Shown here piece after piece: positions 1 through 5,172 of a stretch of 9,525 nt of DNA. Each line of letters opens with the position of its first letter. The first letter of the stretch is position 1. The position numbers and the translations under genes are program-made. Source of the DNA: Tenericutes bacterium 4572_104. Its GTDB lineage: Bacteria; Bacillota_I; Bacilli_A; Izemoplasmatales; UBA5603. The notes beneath the pieces were generated by a model. The model had not been told where the DNA came from. It did not search any database and saw only the letters and a program-made list of their open reading frames with translations. The DNA is taken from the NCBI GenBank assembly GCA_002084435.1, contig NBLG01000020.1:1-9525 (forward strand), in the 5' to 3' direction.

Positions 1-39
1 AATGTTCTAAGAACTTACTTAGAAGCACATCATGCATAA
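1..39 (+). CDS. C-terminal tail of an unidentified protein (partial)
   Basis: Frame 1 from the window edge reads NVLRTYLEAHHA and then TAA. The composition looks protein-like and the other two frames are less convincing, but only 12 residues are visible, so no family can be named. The rest of the gene would lie to the left of the window. Confidence 0.4.
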   Translation, partial: NVLRTYLEAHHA

Positions 40-60
40 ATAACCCCATATAATAAAAAA

Positions 61-96
61 GCTTATGTAAATCTATATTAAAAGACTTACATAAGC
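61..96 (-). terminator. Rho-independent terminator hairpin (minus-strand direction)
   Basis: GCTTATGTAA at 61-70 is a perfect inverted repeat of TTACATAAGC at 87-96. After one mismatch the stem extends by three more pairs (TCT/AGA), leaving a loop of about 9 nt. On the minus strand it is followed directly by TTTTTTATTA (complement of 51-60), as in an intrinsic terminator. On the plus strand there is no U-tract, so it would stop transcription arriving leftwards. The nearest minus-strand gene is the ATPase ending at 1018, so the hairpin may be a leftover from an earlier gene order. Confidence 0.65.
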
Positions 97-190
97 CTAA
101 AATGTTATTAACTGGAATAAAAAAATAAAGGTTATTTAAGTTATTTAATAATGATTGAAAGCCTGCTTTAGAAATGATATTATTAAGTTA

Positions 191-353
191 ATGGTCAATA
201 TAGAAAAGATAAAACTTGAAAGGATTAAATCCATATAAAAATATTTTATTTGGCAGTTATGCATATGGCGTACCTACAGATGAAGTTCTAAAGAAGGATG
301 ACTATTTCTATAAGGTTGATATATTACAAAACGGTGTAGTTCTTTATGAATAA
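191..353 (+). pseudogene. Remnant of MNT-type nucleotidyltransferase antitoxin (frameshifted, internally deleted)
   Basis: ATG at 191 opens MVNIEKIKLERIKSI and stops at 236-238. In the next frame (213-353) the sequence continues NPYKNILFGSYAYGVPTDE, which matches the start of the minimal nucleotidyltransferase (MNT) fold: an LFGSYARG-type loop just before the metal-binding DxD. It then jumps to a typical C-terminal stretch (YKVDILQNGVVLYE) and TAA at 351-353. The catalytic DSDIDL-type segment and most of the middle are missing. The gene therefore carries a frameshift near 225-235 and an in-frame internal deletion, and cannot be functional. Such MNT proteins are antitoxins that modify HEPN toxins; a HEPN fragment follows and overlaps by 8 nt, the usual arrangement of this module. 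Confidence 0.75.
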
Positions 354-462
354 AACTTCTGCTACTGAGTGGTTGATTAAAGCGTGGCATAATTTAAGTT
401 CTGCAAATATATTATTAGGTGTTAATCATTATTCTTATATTAAAAATATAGAAGCAAAATAG
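346..462 (+). pseudogene. Remnant of HEPN-domain toxin (N-terminal fragment)
   Basis: The reading frame starts at ATG 346, overlapping the end of the MNT remnant, and gives 38 residues before TAG at 460-462. The first 30 residues (TEWLIKAWHNLSSANILL, then a Tyr-rich loop) look like helix 1 of HEPN proteins that follow MNT genes, normally about 120-140 aa with an RX4-6H RNase motif further on. That catalytic part is absent: after NHYSYI the sequence runs into unrelated residues and stops. The MNT-HEPN order and overlap support the call. The fragment is too short for RNase activity. Confidence 0.65.
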
Positions 463-486
463 TTATAATAAAGAGATGAATTATTC

Positions 487-1021
487 ATGAAAATACAAAT
501 CTTAAGCGACCTACATCTAGAATTTGAATATCAAGAGTTTGATTTTACAGAGGCTGATATACTAATCCTAGCAGGAGATATCCATACAGGAACTAAAGGT
601 ATCCAGTGGATTAAAGGATATGATCTTGAAATACCAGTAATCTATGTAATGGGTAACCATGAATATTATAGTCACCGTTATCTAAATCTTCTAAATGAAT
701 GTAGAAAGATCGTAAAGGATTCTAATGTATACTTACTAGAGAACCAAAGTATAACAATAGATGACATCACATTTCATGGTACAACTATGTGGACAGACTT
801 TAATCTCTTTGGTAACCCTGAAATCTCAAAGTTTGAATGCGAAGGTCATATGAATGACTACCGTATAATTAAGTTAGATGAAACATACACAAGGCTAAGA
901 GCAGAAGATACTATAAAGATATTCTTCACCAACAATTAAGTCTGTAGCACCAAAATATAAAAAAAGTCTCTTAACACCAGGTTTTGTATCAAACCTAGAG
1001 TAGCTAATAATTGAAATCTAA
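487..1021 (+). pseudogene. Calcineurin-like metallophosphoesterase, decayed (deletion/frameshift, stop codon, lost C-terminus)
   Basis: ATG 487 follows AAAGAG at 470-475 and opens a 150-residue frame ending at 939. It has the first metallophosphoesterase motifs: D8-L-H10, G30-D31, and G56-N-H-E59 with N57 as metal ligand. The MWTDFNLFGNPE and MNDYRIIK segments are typical of small bacterial calcineurin-like phosphoesterases of about 250 aa. After RLRAEDTIKIF homology leaves the frame and resumes in the next frame from about 923 as SPTIKSVAPKYKKSLLTPGF...NLE, which in the family lies about 30-40 residues later, after the missing THH motif. That frame meets TAG at 1001, continues as LIIEI and ends at TAA 1019-1021. 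The final GHTH-type motif is missing. An internal out-of-frame deletion, a nonsense codon and a truncation make it a pseudogene; residues 1-143 could still be translated but lack half of the metal site. Confidence 0.8.
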
Positions 1022-2232
1022 AATAGAACCTCTGATGAAATAAAGTCTACAAGGTTAATATGTTTTATTCCTTCTATATTATCATTGAAATTTTCATCCA
1101 TAGATACTACATACTTAGGGTAATGATCCTTAACCATAAGTAGTGGTTCAAATTCTCTTTGAATAGTTTTTTCACTTTCCATCTTATAAGTTACTTGAAC
1201 ATAGATCTTATCATTCTTCTTCTCAGCTACAAAGTCTATCTCTTTATCTTTGATTTTTCCTATGAAAACCTTGTATCCTCTTCTTAACAATTCATTATAT
1301 ACAATGTTTTCAAGAACACCTGATATATTTCTATCACTATAACCAAAAACAGCGTGTTGTATACCATGGTCTGCTAAATAGTATTTTTCTTGGGTCTTAA
1401 GGATCTCTTTTCCATGGACATCATAGCGATTAACTTTACTGATTATAAATGAACTTTCTAATGCTTCAATGTAATTATAGACAGTCGTTGGATCAACTTT
1501 CCTGTATTGGCTTTTGAAATAATCAGATATACTTTTAGCAGAAAAGATATTACCAACATTATCCATAATATACCGCATGATTCTATTTAACAGCTCGATG
1601 TTTCTAATTTTATATCTCTCCACTACATCCCTTAGAACAATAGAATCATAAATATCATTAATAACCATATATGAACTATCTTCATCATAATCTGCTATGT
1701 GAACTGCAGGGAAACCACCTAGACGAATATATTGCCATATAAGTTTCTCGTTTGTTTTTTTATCAGTCATAGCTTTATGGAAGTCTATCATTTCAAGATA
1801 AGAAAGAGGATATAATCTAAACTGAATATATCTACCAGTTAACAGCGTTGATAACTCAGAGGAAAGTAGATTTGAGTTAGAACCAGTTATATATATGTCA
1901 GCATCAAGATCCACTAGAAAAGAATTTATTGCTTCTTCCCATTTTTCTACCAATTGAATCTCATCGAAAAATAGATATACTCTTCCAAGTCCCTGGGCTA
2001 GGTTAATAATATAATCATAAAACTTCTTAGATGTTCTAATATCATAGTGCTTCATACTTTCAAAATTGATGTATATAATCTGAGAATTAGTAATACCATC
2101 ATCTAGTAGACTGTTTTGAATAAGTTTTATCATAGTCGATTTTCCAGATCGTCTGATCCCAGTAATTACTTTTATCAGGGGCTTATCAACAAATTCTTTT
2201 ATTTTATTATAGTATAGTGTTCTTTCGATCAT
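1018..2232 (-). CDS. AAA-family ATPase with DUF4143 domain
   Basis: The 404-residue protein has the length and layout of the AAA_14/DUF4143 family. Walker A GIRRSGKST is at residues 25-33, Walker B VYLFFDEIQ at 85-93, and a sensor-like ITGSNSNLLSSELSTLLTGR at 115-134. The C-terminal DUF4143 half (about 200-400) contains LENIVYNELLRRG, KEIDFVAEK (330-338) and YVQVTY (344-349), a degenerate PD-(D/E)xK-like pattern with Gln where Glu is usual. A winged-helix-like stretch spans about 210-270. Family members are cytoplasmic; their role is not settled, though many sit in accessory regions. The start is supported by AAAGGA at 2239-2244, six bases upstream. The gene is complete and convergent with the decayed phosphoesterase, and looks like a single-gene unit with its own promoter. 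Confidence 0.9.
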   Translation of the reverse strand: MIERTLYYNKIKEFVDKPLIKVITGIRRSGKSTMIKLIQNSLLDDGITNSQIIYINFESMKHYDIRTSKKFYDYIINLAQGLGRVYLFFDEIQLVEKWEEAINSFLVDLDADIYITGSNSNLLSSELSTLLTGRYIQFRLYPLSYLEMIDFHKAMTDKKTNEKLIWQYIRLGGFPAVHIADYDEDSSYMVINDIYDSIVLRDVVERYKIRNIELLNRIMRYIMDNVGNIFSAKSISDYFKSQYRKVDPTTVYNYIEALESSFIISKVNRYDVHGKEILKTQEKYYLADHGIQHAVFGYSDRNISGVLENIVYNELLRRGYKVFIGKIKDKEIDFVAEKKNDKIYVQVTYKMESEKTIQREFEPLLMVKDHYPKYVVSMDENFNDNIEGIKHINLVDFISSEVLF

Positions 2233-2249
2233 GTTATATCCTTTACTCG

Positions 2250-2279
2250 ATTATAGACTAGTTTTGTTGAATGTTTCAA
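2250..2279 (-). promoter_or_regulatory. Sigma-70-type promoter of the AAA/DUF4143 ATPase gene
   Basis: Read on the minus strand, TTGAAA (2274-2279) and a perfect TATAAT (2250-2255) are separated by 18 bases. The predicted start of transcription near 2243 lies just before the ribosome site, giving a very short leader. The -35 box overlaps a small inverted repeat TTGAA-N3-TTCAA. Confidence 0.6.
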
Positions 2280-2589
2280 TAAGTTTTTATGGTTATAGTC
2301 GTTAAAACTTATTGTATTATCAGGTTTGCTCTAGTGTAAACTGCTATTTGAATTAAAAGCTCTCTATAATAATTTACTTCTTTTGGATATTCACATGAGA
2401 ATTATAATGGTTTAAAAGAGAAGCTGATTTAAACGATAACAAATTTCTTTATTTTAATCTTTTATGCAAAACTATATAAATATATATTAAACTATACAAA
2501 TAAAAGTGTAGGGTCTATACCCAAAAATACTAGATGAAATAACACTCTAAGTGTGCTGTAGGATAGGTATAGCTATTATCTTTTGATTG
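2280..2589. other. Gene-free stretch with AT-rich tandem repeat
   Basis: I see no intact gene here. A degenerate 20-bp tandem repeat occurs at 2469-2508 (AAACTATATAAATA at 2469-2482 and AAACTATACAAATA at 2489-2502). A small hairpin GGGT-CTAT-ACCC lies at 2511-2522. On the minus strand, 2309-2401 holds a 30-codon stretch without a start (CEYPKEVNYYRELLIQIAVY in its middle) that looks protein-like and could be the tail of a lost gene, but I cannot name a family. Confidence 0.4.
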
Positions 2590-2600
2590 TTTTGGTCACA
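2590..2600 (+). repeat. Arm-like repeat TTTTGGTCACA (outer type, left side)
   Basis: A single copy lies 14 bases left of the first 42-bp repeat. It has the same form as the two copies at 3983-4005, which lie right of the second 42-bp repeat. Short repeats beside an attachment core are typical of integrase arm-binding sites; that role is inferred. Confidence 0.4.
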
Positions 2601-2614
2601 CAAGGATTATTGTA

Positions 2615-2656
2615 TGAATTACAAGAGTCATGTTTTTGGAGGTGGAGGGAATCGAA
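2615..2656. repeat. 42-bp direct repeat, copy 1: tRNA/tmRNA 3'-end-like attachment core (left of Fic unit)
   Basis: The sequence begins TGAATTACAAGAG and ends TGGAGGTGGAGGGAATCGAA (2637-2656). The complement of the second part reads as a T-loop (TTCGATT), a T-stem 3' strand and an acceptor 3' strand ending in a discriminator A, i.e. the last 20 bases of a tRNA or tmRNA gene on the minus strand. The rest of such a gene is absent: the sequence to the right cannot fold as tRNA. The same 42 bases with three differences recur at 3898-3939. Partial 3' ends of tRNA-type genes are the usual footprints of tyrosine-recombinase integration. Confidence 0.65.
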
Positions 2657-2772
2657 ACTTCCAATATCTTTTGTATGTCTTTACTTTATTTTGTATAACT
2701 TGATATAGAGCCGTAACTTAAATGTCATAGGCTTTACATGTTTTAGTACTGTTTTGTACCAGTTTGTATGGG

Positions 2773-2795
2773 TTTTGGCTACAATATTGGCTACA
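2773..2795 (+). repeat. Arm-like tandem repeat TTGGCTACA x2 (inner type, left end of Fic unit)
   Basis: TTGGCTACA occurs at 2775-2783 and 2787-2795, a 12-bp period. The matching pair of this type is at 3827-3848 near the opposite end of the interval between the 42-bp repeats. Both inner pairs have the same orientation. The role as recombinase arm sites is inferred from position and form. Confidence 0.5.
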
Positions 2796-2833
2796 TGACA
2801 TACAAGGTTAGGATAATTTTAAAAATAATTTTT

Positions 2834-3427
2834 TTAAAACTCTTTTAGACATTTAGAAATTATATCTTCCATAGGTTTATAATTTAACTCTACACCGCAA
2901 ATATTAGCTTGTAACCAAATGTCCTTTGTAATTTTATTCCATTCTAAACTGTAGCCACAATTAGCTAGTATATGATCAAATAATATTCTCTGCGAACGGC
3001 CATTACCTTCTCTAAAAGGGTGTATTAAATTTAATTCTATATAAAACTCAGAAACGTGTTGAATTAGGTCTGAATGTGACAACTCTGAAAATGAACTCAT
3101 ATTATTAAAATTGTTAAATAACTTATTTAGCTCATTATCTATATATAGGGGATTACAAAATATTGTTGAACCTTTCGTAATATTAACAGTTCTAAATTCA
3201 CCAGCCCATGAGTATAAATCTGTAAAAAGTAATTTATGAATTGATTTCCAATAATTAGCATCAAATGGTAGGCCTGAGAAATCTATACTATTGGCTGCTA
3301 ATGTGGATATTTCTTCTTCTGCTTTTTCAAGAATAATATTGGTTCTAATATCAAGTTTATTAATTAATATGTCAGTTCCTTTGTAGCTATATGGATCATC
3401 ATCTGTACCATATTTTATAGAACTCAT
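2834..3427 (-). CDS. fic: Fic-domain toxin (class I, AMP-transferase type)
   Basis: The 197-residue protein carries the complete Fic active-site motif HPFREGNGRSQR at 136-147: catalytic H136, metal-binding E140, and the GNGR anion hole with R147. The segment LYSWAGEFRTVNITKGSTIF at 71-90 matches the conserved flap region of Fic proteins. The size is that of short stand-alone Fic toxins. Fic enzymes transfer AMP from ATP to hydroxyl side chains; topoisomerase subunits are targets of some bacterial class I toxins, but the target here is unknown. No inhibitory (S/T)xxxE(G/N) helix is obvious in this protein; it is instead supplied by the upstream antitoxin gene, whose stop overlaps this start (TGA 3424-3426 within the ATGA junction). 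With no good ribosome site of its own, translation is probably coupled to the antitoxin. Confidence 0.92.
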   Translation of the reverse strand: MSSIKYGTDDDPYSYKGTDILINKLDIRTNIILEKAEEEISTLAANSIDFSGLPFDANYWKSIHKLLFTDLYSWAGEFRTVNITKGSTIFCNPLYIDNELNKLFNNFNNMSSFSELSHSDLIQHVSEFYIELNLIHPFREGNGRSQRILFDHILANCGYSLEWNKITKDIWLQANICGVELNYKPMEDIISKCLKEF

Positions 3428-3582
3428 TTTTTATTCATATAATAAGAGATTAGTTCATCCCTAGTTTTCCCGTTTGACTTAACAGATAGATTTATACCTT
3501 CTAATCTTAAACTTTCTCGGTAGTTATTGAGTCTCGTTTTTTTTATAAAATCAACTTTTTCTTTGAAAGATTTTTTAACCAT
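3424..3582 (-). CDS. yhfG: YhfG/VbhA-like Fic antitoxin
   Basis: A 52-codon gene starts at ATG 3582 and overlaps the fic start by 4 nt. It reads VKKSFKEKVDFIKKTRLNNY, then RESLRLEGINLSV. S24-L-R-L-E28-G29 matches the class I antitoxin motif (S/T)xxxE(G/N), whose Glu blocks the ATP gamma-phosphate position in the partner Fic protein. The basic KxxxxxKxRxxNYxxSxRLEG pattern resembles YhfG proteins found beside E. coli-type fic genes. Length, order and overlap are all as in YhfG-Fic pairs. AAAGG at 3598-3602 is 15 bases upstream and falls between the predicted -35 and -10 boxes, so the gene is probably read from a leaderless or very short-leader transcript. Confidence 0.85.
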   Translation of the reverse strand: MVKKSFKEKVDFIKKTRLNNYRESLRLEGINLSVKSNGKTRDELISYYMNKK

Positions 3583-3588
3583 AATATA

Positions 3589-3617
3589 ATTTTATAGCCT
3601 TTATATTTCTTGGTCAA
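3589..3617 (-). promoter_or_regulatory. Promoter of the yhfG-fic operon, probable leaderless transcript
   Basis: On the minus strand TTGACC (3612-3617) and TAAAAT (3589-3594) are 17 bases apart. The seventh base after the -10 box is the A of the yhfG start codon (3582), so transcription would begin at or next to the ATG. Confidence 0.6.
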
Positions 3618-3653
3618 TAAGTTTAATCTTTTACGTTATACGATTTATCGAAA

Positions 3654-3670
3654 AAGGTAATAATTACCTT
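3654..3670. promoter_or_regulatory. Palindrome upstream of yhfG-fic, possible operator
   Basis: AAGGTAAT-A-ATTACCTT is a perfect 8+8 inverted repeat, about 37 bases upstream of the -35 box of the yhfG promoter. A second, smaller hairpin ACTATT-CAA-AATAGT follows at 3678-3692. Either could be a regulator-binding site; no binding protein is evident. Confidence 0.35.
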
Positions 3671-3738
3671 GCTTTGTACTATTCAAAATAGTTAGTACCG
3701 ATTATGTAGCTATAGAATGTTTTGTTTTTTATATTCGT

Positions 3739-3753
3739 TAGAGGTGGAGGGTT
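3739..3753. repeat. 15-bp inverted repeat, left copy (attachment-core-like)
   Basis: TAGAGGTGGAGGGTT is the exact reverse complement of 4014-4028. The inner GAGGTGGAGGG is shared with the first tRNA/tmRNA-like core (2639-2649), but the T-loop part is missing. The two copies bracket the second 42-bp repeat and its terminator, 260 bp apart and in opposite orientation. Confidence 0.55.
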
Positions 3754-3826
3754 GAGCTAAGAAATCAATCCTTTTTTTAGCTTCTAGGTAGTATTGAGGG
3801 TCCTTATAGACACATTTATTATAAAG

Positions 3827-3848
3827 TTTTGGCTACATTTTGGTTACA
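3827..3848 (+). repeat. Arm-like tandem repeat TTTTGGCTACA/TTTTGGTTACA (inner type, right end of Fic unit)
   Basis: Two 11-base copies sit head to tail with one mismatch (3827-3837 and 3838-3848). They are the counterpart of the TTGGCTACA pair at 2775-2795 and lie about 50 bases inside the second 42-bp repeat. Arm-site function is inferred. Confidence 0.5.
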
Positions 3849-3860
3849 TTATAAGATCTC

Positions 3861-3920
3861 TAAAAAGAAAAGACTCTTGTAATTCTATATATAATAATGA
3901 ATTACAAGAGTTTTGTTTTT
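3861..3920. terminator. Bidirectional rho-independent terminator adjoining the second attachment core
   Basis: ACTCTTGTAATTC (3873-3885) and GAATTACAAGAGT (3899-3911) form a perfect 13-bp stem with a 13-base AT loop. T-rich tracts follow on both strands: TTTGTTTTT on the plus strand and CTTTTCTTTTT on the minus strand. On the minus strand the hairpin directly follows the tRNA/tmRNA-like 3' end at 3920-3940, as expected for the native terminator of that RNA gene. Only the right arm of this stem (GAATTACAAGAGT) is present in the first copy of the repeat. Confidence 0.7.
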
Positions 3921-3939
3921 GGAGGAGGAGGGAATCGAA
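3898..3939. repeat. 42-bp direct repeat, copy 2: tRNA/tmRNA 3'-end-like attachment core (right of Fic unit)
   Basis: This copy matches 2615-2656 at 39 of 42 positions. The tRNA-like part, 3920-3940, reads on the minus strand GTTCGATTCCCTCCTCCTCC then A: a T-loop, T-stem strand and acceptor strand. The sequence to the right does not complete a tRNA, so this too is a 3'-end fragment rather than a gene. Together the copies enclose 1241 bp holding only the YhfG-Fic pair and arm-like repeats. Confidence 0.65.
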
Positions 3940-3982
3940 CCTAATAATAACGTTTATACTGCTTTGTATGGTTTTGTATTTT

Positions 3983-4005
3983 TTTTGGTCACAATAAAGG
4001 TCACA
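3983..4005 (+). repeat. Arm-like tandem repeat GGTCACA x2 (outer type, right side)
   Basis: TTTTGGTCACA (3983-3993) and AAAGGTCACA (3996-4005) lie about 45 bases right of the second 42-bp repeat. The same TTTTGGTCACA occurs left of the first 42-bp repeat at 2590-2600, so the GGTCACA type flanks the Fic unit from outside. Confidence 0.45.
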
Positions 4006-4013
4006 TTTAAAAT

Positions 4014-4028
4014 AACCCTCCACCTCTA
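4014..4028. repeat. 15-bp inverted repeat, right copy
   Basis: AACCCTCCACCTCTA is the exact reverse complement of 3739-3753. It lies just right of the GGTCACA repeats and marks the border between the integration-site debris and the AT-rich promoter region of the WYL gene. Confidence 0.55.
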
Positions 4029-4064
4029 TCAGTCTGAAAATCGTTATATTTAGTTTTTAGTAAA

Positions 4065-4175
4065 AAAGATATATCTTTAAACATTGAGATTAAATTAATT
4101 AATAACATAATATTTATTATACATATTTTTTCATAAAAAAAATTGCTTGTTTTTAAATTACTTATCTTATATTAT
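4065..4175 (+). promoter_or_regulatory. Promoter region of the WYL regulator, probable leaderless start
   Basis: TTGTTT (4147-4152) and TATTAT (4170-4175) are 17 bases apart, and the seventh base after the -10 box is the A of the ATG at 4182. There is no Shine-Dalgarno sequence, and the codon before the ATG is an in-frame TAA, so the start cannot lie further upstream. A 14-base perfect palindrome AAAGATATATCTTT at 4065-4078 could be an operator, although AT-rich palindromes arise easily by chance here. Confidence 0.5.
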
Positions 4176-4181
4176 ATTTAA

Positions 4182-5078
4182 ATGCCCCCTAATTATGATA
4201 CTACCATTGAAAGACATAAACTTATTATTGATGAATTAAACTTTAGAAACAAAGTCCATATAAATCATTTAGTACATATCACAGGTGCTAGTAAAAGAAC
4301 TCTACAGTTAGATTTAAGTAATAGACTAAAATATATCTACAATATAGAGACTGATAAAATTGGAAATTATTGGATAGAGAAAAGTCATAAGGATTTGTTT
4401 ACAGTAGAAGATTTGAATCTTTTTTTTAAGAATATTGGTTTTGAAAATATTCTTCCTGAGTTTGATACTAAATTACTTAATACAATAATTAGAAATGATT
4501 CTTCAGGAATCTCTTTTATTATCAACAAGTTTGATTATCAATTAAAAAATAAGGAGCTCTTTAAATATATAATTGATGCTATTGAAAATAAATCAAATAT
4601 TTTTTTAAGATATAACAATTTGACTAGAGATGTAAGTCCATATAAACTCATTTATACAAAAGGTTTTTGGTATCTTCATGCAGTTGAAAATAGTAAGCTA
4701 AAAACCTACAAATTTAATAAAATAAAGGGAGTTAGTAAAAATAATAATAATTTTAATTTTAATGAATTAATATTTAAAAAGATTGAAGATAGTCAAACCA
4801 TATGGATTGAAGGATCGCAACTCGATAGAAAAAGAGAGGTTCTAATAAAAACTATACCTAGTTTTACAGAATATTATAAGAATAATATAATTATTCCCGG
4901 TGAAATTAGTAGATTCGACGAAGAAGATGGTTCTTTAACTATAAAGTTTCAAGTAGATTTCTATGAGGAAATATTATCAATAATCAAATTTTGGATACCC
5001 CGAATTTATGTTGTTGAGCCAATAGATTTAAAAGAATTATTAATGAAAGAACTTCAAACTTACTTGCATAAAATATAA
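4182..5078 (+). CDS. WYL-domain transcriptional regulator (HTH-WYL-WCX)
   Basis: The 298-residue protein has the three-part build of WYL regulators. An N-terminal winged helix-turn-helix spans about 8-65 (INHLVHITGASKRTLQLDLS). The WYL domain at about 128-190 contains NIFLRYNN, DVSPYKLIYTKGFWYLHA (W163-Y164-L165) and a YKFNKIKGV end. A WCX-like C-terminal domain covers about 215-298 with FWIPRIYVVEP. WYL domains bind nucleic-acid or nucleotide ligands, and proteins of this size (BrxR/CapW type) are often repressors of neighbouring phage-defence operons. It lies directly upstream of the GTPase operon on the same strand with 94 bases between, where an inverted repeat could be its operator. The message appears leaderless, unlike the downstream genes, which have good ribosome sites. 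Confidence 0.85.
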   Translation: MPPNYDTTIERHKLIIDELNFRNKVHINHLVHITGASKRTLQLDLSNRLKYIYNIETDKIGNYWIEKSHKDLFTVEDLNLFFKNIGFENILPEFDTKLLNTIIRNDSSGISFIINKFDYQLKNKELFKYIIDAIENKSNIFLRYNNLTRDVSPYKLIYTKGFWYLHAVENSKLKTYKFNKIKGVSKNNNNFNFNELIFKKIEDSQTIWIEGSQLDRKREVLIKTIPSFTEYYKNNIIIPGEISRFDEEDGSLTIKFQVDFYEEILSIIKFWIPRIYVVEPIDLKELLMKELQTYLHKI

Positions 5079-5097
5079 AAAACTTTGGTTTTATTTT

Positions 5098-5139
5098 GAT
5101 ACGAAACATTTTGACGTATCTTTGTTGTATAAATTAAAT
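5098..5139 (+). promoter_or_regulatory. Operon promoter with overlapping inverted repeat (candidate operator)
   Basis: GATACG (5098-5103) and CGTATC (5115-5120) form a perfect 6+6 inverted repeat with an 11-base spacer. The right half-site overlaps a good -35 box TTGACG (5111-5116). A -10 candidate at 17-base spacing is TTAAAT (5134-5139); TATAAA at 5128-5133 looks better but is too close to this -35. The half-site centres are 17 bases apart, a spacing compatible with a dimeric regulator. Repression by the adjacent WYL protein is inference. Confidence 0.45.
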
Positions 5140-5172
5140 AAATAATTAGAAAAATATAAAAAAGGATTATTA

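Noticed and set aside
2309..2401. 30-codon minus-strand stretch as a gene remnant
   Set aside because: It looks protein-like but has no start, no recognisable family and a length that could arise by chance, so it is mentioned only in the gene-free stretch.
2511..2522. Hairpin GGGT-CTAT-ACCC as a terminator
   Set aside because: The stem is only four pairs and no T-tract follows on either strand.
2637..2720. Complete tRNA or tmRNA gene on the minus strand
   Set aside because: Only the T-loop and acceptor 3' strand are present. The upstream sequence has no anticodon arm, D arm or matching acceptor 5' strand. The same holds for 3920-4000.
3794..3997. 67-codon plus-strand reading frame with a hydrophobic C-terminal end
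   Set aside because: It runs through the arm repeats, the terminator hairpin and the tRNA/tmRNA-like core. It has no ribosome site, and its composition is explained by those elements.
2590..4005. The short repeats as a CRISPR array
   Set aside because: Copies are 9-11 bases, variable, in tandem pairs without uniform spacers, and no cas genes are present.
5079..5097. AAAAC-TTTG-GTTTT hairpin after the WYL gene as a terminator
   Set aside because: Five weak pairs in an AT-rich stretch are insufficient; it may slow transcription at most.
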